64,000 nucleotides of DNA. Source: Lucifuga dentata. Taxonomy: Eukaryota > Chordata > Actinopteri > Ophidiiformes > Bythitidae. Below, piece by piece: positions 36,335 through 47,012 of this stretch. The stretch is taken from contig VXCM01000219.1 of assembly GCA_014773175.1 (NCBI GenBank), forward strand, positions 62,001-126,000, written 5' to 3'. Both the position numbers and the translations under genes were made by a program. The notes beneath the pieces were generated by a model. That model was not told where the DNA came from and did not search any database. It saw nothing but the letters and a program-made list of their open reading frames with translations. Every line of letters begins with the position of its first letter. Position 1 is the stretch's first letter.

Positions 36335-36778
36335 AGGCCAACTGCCTCATTTTCCAAAAGATGGTACTGGAGCGGTAAATATTAGGATTGTTATTTCTAC
36401 CTTCCAGGCTGCCATTGGTTTCACTTCATTCTAGCATGCTATAAAAAAAAAAAAAAAAAAANAAAAAAAAAAAAAAAAAAAAAAAAAAAGACGTACATTA
36501 AATTTTTAATAGAAAGTTTTAATAGATGACTGAGAAATTAAAACAACGTCTCTTCTACAATCGTATGTAAGTGTTAGGGGGCGAAAGATTGAATTGAATT
36601 TTAAGGTGGGGTTATCACCTGAACATTTGATTTTGAAAGATTAGCGGATTTGGCAAAATAACAGGAAAACTCACATATGGTTTAAGTTTTGGAAAATGGT
36701 TGTCAGTAACATAACACGTATGTGGCTTGTATTTATTGAGCTCAAACACGCAAAATCACCAGTATTCTACTAAGGTCC
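36335..36778 (-). mobile_element. Degenerate copy of the TTAA-type MITE (family copy 3)
   Basis: In reverse orientation to the 15.8-kb copy it retains in order: GCCAACTG, CTTCCAGGCTGCCATTGGTTTC, TTCTAGCATGCTATAAAAA, a poly-A tract with a single-N join at 36462, AGAAATTAAAAC, GAATTTTAAGGTGG, TGATTTTGAAAGAT and TTTTGGAAAATGGTTG. It ends in CTAAGGTCC. The flanking TTAA is lost on the right and the left inverted repeat is missing, so this is an old, truncated insertion. Confidence 0.7.
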
Positions 36779-37509
36779 CATTCTGAAAAGTGGCTGCTGA
36801 CAAAACTCTCACTCAGTAGCCTCATACTTTGTGTGTTTAATCAGGCGTGTTACATGTTGATGTCAGCATGTTACAGAAGGGCTGGTCAAAAACAAAGCTT
36901 TCAGGACAGCTCAGGACTTACAGGTTTGCCTTATTGGATGCATTTTTAAAGGCAACCTCAAGTTTTTGCAACTTTGACCATGTTCAACACATACTCCCTA
37001 CGATATTCCATTAAGTAAACGTGGGAGAATAAAAAGCAAAATTTTATTTATTTATTTATTGACAGAAAATAGCAACAATTTTGTGCTTGGTTCTGCCCAA
37101 GAGACAAAATTGTCAATAACTTCTGGTTCTCCAAAGATTGCACACTGATTAATGTGTTAATGTCCTTCTGCCTAAGAGAGGAGGAAGAAGAGTGTAAACA
37201 TAGCAGTTCCATTTCCACATTTAGAGACCCATTTTTGTCAATCAAGTTGCAGTCAGTGATAGAAACTGGCAGCATGGCCAATGGATTTTTGGTAATTTCA
37301 TGACCAGAGGTTGTGGTGCAGCACAGGTGCAGCAGTGTCACAGTCGTGCAAGTGCTTGAATTAGTAGAGAATCAGTAGGTGTGATATGGGCTGATGTTAA
37401 CCACAGCCAATCAAATCTGCTCCACTCATCCAGTTTAAAAGCAGTTCTACCTCTCACGTGGCGTACGCAGACTTTTAATTTGAGAGGTGCAGAGTCACAA
37501 AGCATTTTT
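36779..37509. other. Unassigned DNA between two MITE copies
   Basis: A short (ATTT)n run near 37042-37061. A 97-codon anonymous frame on the minus strand has no motif. No gene call. Confidence 0.45.
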
Positions 37510-37901
37510 TTAAAGGACCATACTACCCATTTTGCATGTTTGAGCCTAATATCTTCAATTTTCATACGTGTAAGATTACTGACAGTCATTTCCCAAAGCA
37601 TACTACTGGAACGGTGAGTTAAAAAAATTTCCAGACCGCCATCATTCTGCTATTAAAATCAACTTGTTGATACTTGAAACGTTCTTGGAATAGGTAATCC
37701 ATCATCGANTCATTCTGCTATTAAAATCAACTTGTTGATACTTGAAACGTTCTTGGAATAGGTAATCCATCATCGAACAACAAGTGTATTTTTAGCATTT
37801 AAGCGCAATAAAAAGTGTGGAGTGAACGTATGTCTCCACCGGGGAATGTAGTCCCAAAAGAAGACCTGCATTTATGGAAAAATTGAAACGACCATGACTT
37901 C
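37510..37901 (-). mobile_element. Truncated copy of the TTAA-type MITE (family copy 4)
   Basis: It starts with TTAA (37510-37513) and AGGACCATAC, and matches the right half of the 54.3-kb copy in reverse orientation up to CCATGACTTC at 37901, where the similarity stops abruptly. The 27-nt core lies at 37830-37856 in reverse orientation. A single N at 37709 is flanked by an exact 67-bp duplication (37642-37708 and 37710-37776) that is probably an assembly artefact. Confidence 0.78.
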
Positions 37902-38000
37902 ATATAAGGCTGTGTAAGTATTCGCAGTAAAGTTAGCAACTTTATGCAAACATGGTTGCATGATGCTTTTTACCACTTCTGAAATATTAAAACCGTATTG

Positions 38001-38036
38001 TTTTTTTTTTTTTTTTTTGNTTTTTTTTTTTTTTTT
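38001..38036. repeat. poly-T tract with single-N join
   Basis: T run with one G, broken by N at 38020. Confidence 0.85.
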
Positions 38037-38423
38037 ATGAATGACCCCAATAATTTAAACAAATTAAATAAGTACAGGACAATAAATAATTTCCATTATT
38101 TGTCAGTTTGTCTGTAGTTTGTCTTGCATTTGTGATTCAGAAATGCCCAATAAATCTTATCTCACTGTATTTACAAGGCTCAAACAATGCCATTATTGAC
38201 AATACTGCAAGTAAGGAATATTCTGCTTAATTTATTTACCTGACTTCATAAACTGAGACCTCCTCATAATAATGCTTGATGACTTATGTTTAATTTGCCT
38301 CTTCTGTTTCAATTTCCTGTTTATTTCCTACTTGTCCTGGTTAATAGTCCTTATTTTTATGAGTCACACAAAACTTTTTTTTTTTCTAATCATGACTTCT
38401 TTCCAATTTTGTTTACCTAATTA

Positions 38424-38427
38424 AACA

Positions 38428-38458
<31 letters not shown>

Positions 38459-38459
38459 G
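38424..38459. repeat. (AC)n microsatellite
   Basis: About 17 AC units with one AT interruption. Confidence 0.93.
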
Positions 38460-40435
38460 CATGTTACTGTTCCTCTTTTGGCATTAGGCAGATGTCAGTA
38501 AAAACCGTTACAGCCCAGTACAGAATTTGGCATTATTGCCACAACTCACTTTTCAAATATGGATATGTGTGAACTGAAGAGCGGTTACATGTAAAACAAA
38601 CATAAAGTACGCAAAAAATGTTTGTGTGAGATTTTAAATAGAGTGTTTGCTTTTGCCAACTAAAGTGCTAAGGTGTGTTCTGAGTGGTAAAGGCACAAGC
38701 ATATTATATTTTTGGGCACTAAAACTGCATTGTACTCTGAATTTGTACTAAAACTCCCCTCTGGGACCTTCCCTTACACATTTCAGCACAAACCACAATA
38801 TTATCAAAAGGGAGCAGGTGGGTAAAAATCTGCCTCAACCCAACAGTCCACAGACACAAGGTCACTGCGTTTGCTCTGCTCCGGCATCTAAATAGACTCC
38901 TAAATGTGTCTCCTCTGTCTCCTCCTCTATGATGTCGTTCTCTGTGGTTTCTCTTGGAGTTCAGCGACAGCAAAATACATGTAGGGACTATGTGACCTAC
39001 ATATAAAGTCCATATGCCCCTGAGGAGTGTGTCAGACATGGGGTCTCTTCCCTCTGGGCTAAGGGCTGTCCATGTGACATGTGATGGCAAAGGGGTCACG
39101 TCAAGCTGATTGCACATTGGATGTGTGAAAAACGGCAGGAAGTGCACCAATATCCTGTCTCTGACAGATCCCAGACGTGGGGATTTAGAAAAGCCTGTGC
39201 TTGATATGTGCCTGCATGGTAAATCACAGCAGGTCATCTGCTTTAGGATCCTTCATTTTATTTCACAACTCTGTGACTCACTTCACAGCTAGAAAGGACG
39301 GAACAGATACTGTACGCATGCACACGCTCGGATGCCCGTGCACACACATGCATGCACACAGTTTTCCAGTGGTTTATCATTTCTCAATGTCATTTTTAAT
39401 GAATCTGAGATGATGTCAAGTCATATCCGTCTCAAATCATAAACCTCAATAATAAGTTGGAATAGATCGTTCATGGTAGTAGGGCTACATTCTGCCAGTT
39501 ATCAGCTCTATAATTGTAATATATTGGACAATACATCAGAATTATATGCTCCAACCTCTGCTGAGTAAAAACTGAATATTTGTGTCCTCGTGAATCACAG
39601 CAAATATATCAAATTATAGTGTTTGCCAAGTAGACATGGCAAAAAAAATCTAAAGTGGTCTGTTAAAATTATTTTAACTGTCCCGTTGTTCAAATATAAT
39701 CACAGTAATGAGTTGTCATATTGACTTGATATGATAATAGTTATTGTGAAGGTGAAGGGAAAAAGCATCAGCACAAGAACCAAGATTACAATGAATAACA
39801 ATTCCATTACGCCCTTTGTCCTCTATCTCTTGTTTTCCTTCCTCTTTCTAATCTCATTTCACAGGGGACCACAGCAAGGAGGAAGGAAGTTTTCCTGCGG
39901 TATCACACAAGAGACTACACTTCCACAGGAGGAAAAATGAAGCAAATAAATAAAGGGAAAATCGAATTCCTTCAGCCGTTGCAGGAGTGCCAGGCAATGA
40001 ATCAGCAGAATAAATTCTCTCCAGAGATAAACAAACATGATATTTCAGCTGGGAGCTACAGGACGGAAGGACTGCTGCTGCTCTCGTAAAGTTCAAAGCG
40101 CTCCAGACCGTAAAAGGAGCCACCTTCTCAATCAGGAAAGCCTGTGGCGGAGAGTCCTTTACGGAGAAGGCTATGTGATGAAAACGCACACAGGAAATCT
40201 CACAGCACATCCACAAGCATGGCCTGAAGCTAGAATTTAACACCTCAGATATATGGCCTCATATAGCAAACCGTTAAAGTGGGATTTTGAAACACAAGTG
40301 TCACCATGACACTGTAAACACGCTCATAGGCTTGATTTACACAACGATGTGCCGCAGTGCGTATGCATGCTGTAATTATTTAGCATAAGGCTTCATCCAG
40401 ATTTAAAAAGTGACTTTCACAGAGCAGCAACTCAG
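38460..40435. other. Unassigned non-coding DNA
   Basis: The longest anonymous frame of the window lies here (minus strand, 38719-39237, 172 codons). It has a few Cys and Arg-rich patches but no domain, signal peptide or family resemblance that I can identify, and I treat it as chance. A second minus-strand frame (39854-40243) is equally anonymous. Confidence 0.45.
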
Positions 40436-40680
40436 GAACTTTCCTTCTTTTTGTACCAAGAAACTAGGAACCATTTTGGTCCTGAAACAACAGCTTTAGG
40501 TCCCTTGTTGGTTTTTTTCTTTTTGTTTTTGGTTTTTTTTTTTTGCTTTTTCTCTAATGGTTCTAGAATTCCTGACTAGAGCCCAAAAACATTGCTGATT
40601 AGTCAACTCAAACTTCCCCAGGTGGACAACAGTCATTTTTTAAATACTTGCATTTAGCTTTTTCCTTCACCATGTTTATC
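40436..40680. repeat. Dispersed repeat, copy 2 (partner at 9040)
   Basis: Shares AACTTCCCCAGGTGGACAA, TTTTTTAAATACTTGCATTT and AGCTTTTT with the 9.1-kb copy in the same orientation. A GTTCC-rich stretch near 40975-41010 may be the other end of a larger element. A low-complexity T-rich insert lies at 40507-40548. Confidence 0.45.
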
Positions 40681-41731
40681 GGAACCTGGAATAACTCATA
40701 ACGTAAAGCAGTGCCAAGAAAAAGTGAACACAAAAATCAATAATAACAATAACCAAAAGGGCTCTGACAATGTAAATACGACACAATAGATGCTATTCTA
40801 GACAAAGACTAGCATGTACTTTGGCACCGTAGGCATGACTCGGCTGTTGCACTATAGACATCATGTGTCACTATAGACTTCCATAACCGTCATGGCATTT
40901 GAGCTTCATATAGAGGCTCAGTGAGAATGTGCACAAGGAACTCACTGAAAGAAATGTGTAGTTGCTACTCCAGATAGTTCCAAGTAAAAGTTGTTCCTAA
41001 TTAAGTTCTGAACTTTTGGTCTGAAAATGCCTAAAGATGTAAAAACCAGAGATCATGTACTGGCTGAATTTTGAGGCTGAATATTACTGACCTACTGTTG
41101 GAGCCTAAAGATTAGATTGATCATTTTGATGTGACTATGACGATGATTATTATTTGTATTTCACTTTATCTAACTGATTATTTACACCGCATGCTTGTTT
41201 ACTCTGTCAGTAATCACCTAAATTAAATAACTATCCCCTGGTGGACATACCAGTCACTGCACACAGATCAGAGGTTGTAAGAATAGGAGGCGGTCCTTCA
41301 TCAGGTGTTCCGCAGGTACGCAAACAGTTTTTCAACCGCACGCAGCATGTAACACAGTATGTAATTCAGTATGGACAGATGAAGTGATCAAGTCTTTTTT
41401 CTTTTGAACTGAGATATCAGTATGTGGGACTTTATGTTTGATAGTCACAAGATTTATGAAAATAAAGAACATTATTTGCAGTACAAAGATGTAAGCGCGT
41501 TGGAAACTTCTTTTTTCCTGTGAGGAACCTAGTGGCAACAAAGAAGCCACTACACCTACTATATGCTGATTTTTAAAAAATACAGGTTTAATGTCCTTTG
41601 TGAAGAATGAAACATTTCTGATTTCCATGATAACAAAGCAACAATGACAGCCGAAATCAACATTACACTTTTGACTGCAAAGGTAAAAATCTCACAATTC
41701 CCCTCGTCTTTTTCACACCTTCACATCCGCA
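40681..41731. other. Unassigned non-coding DNA
   Basis: No gene or element recognised. Confidence 0.45.
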
Positions 41732-41749
41732 ACTGGTGCTTCAATGTGA

Positions 41750-41789
<40 letters not shown>

Positions 41790-41808
41790 NACTGGTGCTT
41801 CAATGTGA

Positions 41809-41846
<38 letters not shown>
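41732..41846. repeat. (TG)n microsatellite duplicated across a single N (probable artefact)
   Basis: ACTGGTGCTTCAATGTGAAG plus a TG run occurs on both sides of N at 41790. The left copy has 18 TG units and the right 17. A one-unit difference between otherwise identical overlapping contig ends points to slippage or two haplotypes, not a real tandem duplication. Confidence 0.85.
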
Positions 41847-41851
<5 letters not shown>

Positions 41852-42479
41852 TCATTTGCGGATTCTTAGAACTCTTGGAAAATAAACCTGTCTATTTATG
41901 TGTCATGAATTCATCACGACATGACAGCTCTGTGAAAGGTAAGAAAATGAAACTGAACTCATGTTTGCACAAAGACGGAAATATTCAGGAAAAGATCAAC
42001 CTTTTTTTTTTTTTTTTTTATTTAGCAGAACATGTCTGAGTCAAACTCTTGGCTGATGTTTCAGCTTTGCCTAATATATTGGACTCTTTCCAAACACAGA
42101 TCTCTTGCCTTGACAAGTTTAAATGGTTCCCGTAACACAGACATGCATTACTTTGGCACACACAGAGTGTTTTTGAAGAACAGCATGGTGAACTGCAGAG
42201 CTGCTACTTTCTCTTGTCTTGCTTCAAGGAAACAACACGTAATTGGTCTCAGCACTTGTACTGTTAGTGCTGTACAACACTTGTATTGGGATGTCAACTA
42301 TCTTTAGAGATAAATGGATTCCTCTGGAGATAAAAAGGGCAGACCATACGGCTTGATTTTTCTCCGCGTAATTACAATGATGACATTTTCTAAAGCAGAA
42401 GAACGTGTAGAACCAAGATGTGCAGTTAAACCTCGTGTTGCATGCTGATGTTAACTGTCATTTCACCTTTTGTTTCGTA
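41847..42479. other. Unassigned non-coding DNA
   Basis: A poly-T run at 42002-42020. An anonymous plus-strand frame (42032-42307) has no recognisable motif. Confidence 0.45.
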
Positions 42480-42735
42480 CGTCTCCGCTCTCGCCCTGAA
42501 AGGCGACGATTTCAACCCGCCAGCGCATCTCACTCAAAATCGATGAGCGCCACCAACATTGTGAATGACTGAGCTATCATCCTTCACTGTTTATGGCGTG
42601 TGATGATCCATGAACCGTGAAATTAATAAATAGCATGCTCAGTAATTGCCTGGAAACCAAGTGCTGTGACAAAGTGAGGTATAAAATCAGTGCATCAGAT
42701 GGGGCTTCTAATAAGTTGTCACATTATTGTCAATG
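42480..42735. promoter_or_regulatory. Candidate conserved non-coding element
   Basis: A repeat-free block with AAATTAATAAATAGCATGC, CAGTAATTGCC and CAATTAAAAC-type homeodomain-like sites, preceded by a GC-richer patch at 42480-42545. It looks like enhancer sequence; that is an impression from motif density only. Confidence 0.28.
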
Positions 42736-42768
42736 ACCTTCAAGCAATTAAAACAGTGGAGGAACTAA

Positions 42769-42770
<2 letters not shown>

Positions 42771-42826
<56 letters not shown>
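42771..42826. repeat. (TG)n-(GA)n compound microsatellite
   Basis: About nine TG units pass into about 19 GA units, followed by a G/A-rich stretch. Confidence 0.95.
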
Positions 42827-42829
<3 letters not shown>

Positions 42830-43335
42830 GCGGGGGATAAAGGGGAATAAGGAGGAGGGGTTAAGAGTGGTTGAATTGATGGAGTACAGGAGGACTCTAT
42901 TAAGGACAGGAGGATCTTCATTCAAAGGTAGTGACTGAGAGCTCCAGAGAGCAGCAGGTTCGACAGTGTCTGGGTTAAAGCGATCTTATGCTTAATCTGA
43001 CGGCAGCAGCATGGCGGGGGCTTATAAAATCAAAACCTGTTCCATTCAAACAAACGTCAGGGGGGCTACGAGGAAAGGAGTCAGTTCTACCGGCGCTGGC
43101 ACACTGGATAATTTTTTTATTATTGGTGGATCTAGAGTGGTTCTGGGGTACATGATGCCCATTCATTTGCCAGACAGCCCTTTCAGCACAGGAAGTACTC
43201 AATAAAAGTTTTAAAACATAACCTAACAATGAGTAACTATGAGGGCACGTGTCCCTTATCATGCAATGTGGGCGAATTAACTCTAAATGCCTCTTGGATA
43301 CGTTCAAACTTGTATATCTGACTCTCTGGCTGTCA

Positions 43336-44020
43336 TTATGCTGGAATTCGACAGACCTCGGAAGTCGGATTTTTACCTGTTGGGAGTTCCAACTTACAAC
43401 CTCAAACCGTTCCAAGAAGAAGAAGAAGAAGAAGTTCCAACTTACAACCTCAAACCGTTCCAGCCAAATCTAATTAAAAAAGCATAGCTGAACACCAATA
43501 AATGCTTAAAATAATTAAAGATCGTAATAAATGCTAACTAAAATAAAGTTAGACTACAGGACTGTTTGGTTGTGTTGTTTTATAATGATATTAATCACAG
43601 TGGGTATTAAACTTTGTGCAGAGAAGTAATATTATGAAATTATTTACACCTACGTATAAATGGCATACAATTATTATACAAAATAGATAGTTAACTTGGT
43701 GATATATTCTGACCTTTTTCTTTCAATTTCACGCAAGNATACAAAATAGATAGTTAACTTGGTGATATATTCTGACCTTTTTCTTTCAATTTCACGCAAG
43801 AAAACATACTTTATTCGCCTTTTAGCTGATCATTTCCATTCACAAAGCTCACTTCCACAGGCGCTGCATGTTGAGTGACGTCATACTCGGTAAGTCGGGG
43901 CAGATAATTTTGGTCCGAGTTTCCCAGCCGGAGCTTCGACTTCAAGTGTCGTTCCAACGCATTTTTCCAAGTAAGAAGTCGGAAAACTCTGAGATCCAAG
44001 GTCTGTTGAACGCAGCATTA
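43336..44020. mobile_element. PIF/Harbinger-like non-autonomous element, TTA-flanked
   Basis: The element is 43339-44017. Left end TGCTGGAATTCGACAGACCT matches the inverted right end TGCTGCGTTCAACAGACCTT. Both sides carry the 3-bp duplication TTA (43336-43338 and 44018-44020), and a TTA/TAA target is characteristic of PIF/Harbinger. Subterminal GGAAGTCGGA and its inverse GAAGTCGGAA-type motifs recur. No transposase frame. A single N at 43738 with a 62-bp flanking duplication (43676-43737, 43739-43800) inflates the length by 63 bp, so the real element is about 616 bp. A short internal duplication around (AAG)6 lies at 43386-43462. Confidence 0.75.
43386..43462. repeat. 29-bp direct duplication separated by (AAG)6
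   Basis: Two identical 29-bp copies starting GTTCCAACTTACAACCTC, at 43386-43414 and 43434-43462, flank six AAG units inside the PIF/Harbinger-like element. No N is present, so this one looks like a real local duplication. Confidence 0.85.
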
Positions 44021-44120
44021 GATCACCTGAGACTCATTTTTAATGCCAGGTTTGAATTTGACACTCAACATTCAACTTTCTGTTGTGCCAACTGATAACA
44101 TAACCAATAAGATTCACCAC

Positions 44121-44417
44121 GAGCATATAGCTCCGCCAAGGCCAACAAAATTCTGAATTAAAAAAAAAAACCTTGTTGTTAAAAATGAGCCAATGTGCTA
44201 ATTTTTATTTAAATTATCCCTTTAACATTTATTTTATCGGCTAAAATCCTCTTCTGGATCCAGAATATGTTCTGGCTCACCTCCAAAATTTAATCACTTC
44301 TTTCTCTCAACATTATCTATTTGTCACCTCAAAGTTTATCCAAATACATTGATAATTTTTTGAGATACCCCACTAACAATCAGACAAACAAATGCTGGTG
44401 ATCGCCTCCTTGGCAGG
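44121..44417 (-). repeat. Interspersed repeat of the CCTCCGCCAAGG type, fuller copy
   Basis: Read on the minus strand it runs from CTGCCAAGGAGGCGATCAC through TTTGTTTGTCTGATTGTTAG and GTGATTAAATTTTGGAGGTGA to GGCCTTGGCGGAGC, matching a repeat common in fish. The CCAAGGAGG and CCTTGGCGGAG ends are near-inverse of one another. It lies 100 bp from the PIF/Harbinger-like element. A partial second copy in opposite orientation is at 29.2 kb. Confidence 0.65.
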
Positions 44418-46260
44418 TAAAAATCCAGCAAAACAGCATAACTGAGTACTTTGACTCAGCTATAGTATGTCCACATCCCACGGTGGGCAGAAATGATGGC
44501 TGGTTCTGCCACATGGGAATAAATGCCACTAGCTTTTCCAGAATATTAACAGCAAAATGTCTTCAAGCTAATTTTTCCAATCCAGTGAATTCAATTCCAC
44601 CTTAACCTCCTCGACAACGGTGTTTTTATTAGATTGTGTTATATTAAAAGGTGCTTCTAATATTTTGTCCATGTAAATTCACAATTAATCTCACCCTTTA
44701 AACAGGCCCTCAGTATTTTCTTATGTAGATGTAGATAGCCTCGCCTACTTAAAAGAAGAGAAGGGAAAAATAGAGAGAACTTCAGCAATACACATACACA
44801 AGTTAACTCATACAGCAAATCTTTCTGTATGCAATGAACAGAAAACCTCCTAGTCATTAATTAGTCCGCCTCTCTACCTGTGGGCCAGCCTGCCAAACGA
44901 CTGCATGATTGATGTAACAAGAACAAAGGAACAAGAGTGTGATTACTGATGAGAATTATAAATACATTTCAATTAATACAAAACCCCATCGGTAATGGCC
45001 TTTCAGGTGCTGGAGGTGTTTAATGGGTGAATATTTGGTTTCTGCGTCCTGCAACTCCAGTGCTCTTGAAGGTGAACAAACAGAGAGAAAGAGAAACGAA
45101 GGGAAGAAGGAGAAATTAAGTGAGGATGAACGGAAAGAAAAGGAAGAGGATGGATATCACCCAGAGCGCTTTAATAATCAGGGCAGCAGAGGTCCAGGAA
45201 TCAGACATGAGCAACCCAGTGGACGCTAGAGGAAGGGCAATGGGGTCATGCAGCACAGAGGGAGAAGACATACAGCATCGCACCCACAGGAGATTGATGT
45301 GTTTCCCAGCAATCTACAAGCCCATAAAACAAAGGGCATGGTCTGTGGCCAGGCTCAAAAACCCACCAGGGAATCGGTGTGCAAAAGTTCATCTGGCGCT
45401 GTCATAACAGCAGCATGACAACATAACCTAATAACAGCTTCACAGGTAGCGGGACTACTTTGTCTTTAAAGTGCAAAATATGAAAGCTGAAATATGTATT
45501 AACGTTTTATAAGGTTGAGAACATATATAGGTATTCATTTACAACACAAAGTCATTCCCACTGAAGAAAAAGAAATATTCGTTCACCTTGATGTACTGTG
45601 TTGTATTCAAAGCTCCCCTCTCTCTCAACAAGTTGTAAAAAGAAATAAGAATCCCTTTACCAGCATGTCCACCTTTGTGTGCTTAACACCATTCAAAAGA
45701 CTCCATCTTCAAAGAGCTCCAACTGACTGTTTGACACCTACCAGTGTATAGAATTTTTCAAAACTCAAGGTAATTCTTTATATTTCAAAGCAGGTTTTGT
45801 GATGACACCCTGAGTGCATACAGTGCAGCTTCCCTGAGGATGCCACATTTATATAGGTTCACTCTGAATGCATACAGGCTTTAATGGAAAATGTCTCTTT
45901 AGGATTTTAAGGGCCAAAGTATATCCCACCAGGTCTCTTTGTCTTCCACTTCACGCAGCCTCTGTATTGTCTTACAGTTGCACTAGAAGATCAAAGAGCA
46001 TTTTGAACTGTGGGGCCTTGTTTCAGTGCAGTGAAGACAGTTGCATGAGTGTCTTCAAAGGAGGACAAGTTTTTATTAATCACTGCGGTGTTTGTTTCTG
46101 CACTGCACGTAAGTGAAAGGAATCAATTTCAAACGTAACGTCCATCAAAATGAGTGAAATGTTGGACCCGTTCCGTGACTATGCAATGTTCACAGGAAAA
46201 GATGTAAACCTCCAAAAATGTAGGAATTATATTACAGATGTTCCAGTGTAATATAAAACT
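44418..46260. other. Unassigned non-coding DNA
   Basis: A purine-rich patch lies at 45080-45150. No gene or element recognised; the stretch 45150-45230 is repeat-free and could be regulatory. Confidence 0.45.
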
Positions 46261-47012
46261 CCATTCATCCATCCATCTTCCGCCGCTTATTTGTGGCAAA
46301 GTAGCCCAGATGTCCCTCTCCCTAGCCACCTCCTCCAACTCTTTCTAGGGATCCCAAGACATTCCCAGGCCAGATGGTTTATATATATATATATATATAC
46401 AATATAATCCCTCCAGCATATTCTGGATCTACCCTGCATCTCCTCCCAGCTGGACATGCCCAGAATACCTCCCCAGCTAGGCGTCAAGGAGGCATCCTCA
46501 TTAGATGCCCAAACAGCCTCAGCTGGCCTATTTCAACATGAAGAAGCAACAGTCCGAGGCTCTGCGCTCCCTCCTGATATCCGAGCTCCATGAGCCAAAA
46601 CTCTGCAGAGGAAACTCATTTCATCCACTTATATCTATGATCTCATTCTTTCTGTCATTATCCGGAACTCAAGACCATATGTAAGGGTTAAAATGTCGCA
46701 GATCAACAGGTAATTAGCGAGATTCACCTTCAGGTCGTCCAGTGCAATGTCGGCGTGACTGCAAACGGTGCATCAATCTGCCTATCAATCTCACGTTCTA
46801 TCCTCTCCTCACCTGTAAACAAGAGCTAAAGATAAGTGGAGTAATTTGCTGCCCCGACTGAAGGAAGCGGCAGCAAATTACTCCCCACCTGAAGAGGACA
46901 ATCCACCATTCTCTGGCAGAGTACCATGACCTCAGGTTTGGAGGTGCTCACTTTTATCCAAGGAGTTTCACAGTCAGCAGCAAACCACTCCAGTGCATGT
47001 TGAAGGTCACAA
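46261..47012 (-). pseudogene. 5'-truncated LINE fragment (C-terminal reverse-transcriptase ORF and 3' end)
   Basis: On the minus strand the translated pieces ICWRDYI, HLAWECLGIP and VARERDIWATLP correspond in order to the C-terminal end of the pol protein of a LINE very abundant in fish. They are split by a (TA)n insertion at 46379-46400 and a frameshift. Further upstream on that strand, nucleotide sequence continues to match the same element (GAGTTTCCTCTGCAGAG, GATAGAACGTGAGATTGA). The 3' end is marked by GGAAGATGGATGGATGAATG, an ATCC-type tail. The copy is truncated at its 5' side at about 47012, the usual outcome of target-primed reverse transcription. It is dead. I do not commit to a clade. 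Confidence 0.8.
46838..46884. repeat. Perfect 16-bp inverted repeat inside the LINE fragment
   Basis: GGAGTAATTTGCTGCC at 46838-46853 is exactly inverted at 46869-46884, with a 15-nt spacer. The right arm fits the expected LINE sequence; the left arm appears to replace it, which suggests a local template switch. Confidence 0.85.

Noticed and set aside
38719..39237. Longest non-repetitive open frame (172 codons, minus strand)
   Set aside because: No domain, signal peptide, family resemblance or splice context. A frame of this length can occur by chance in 64 kb, and its composition is not protein-like.
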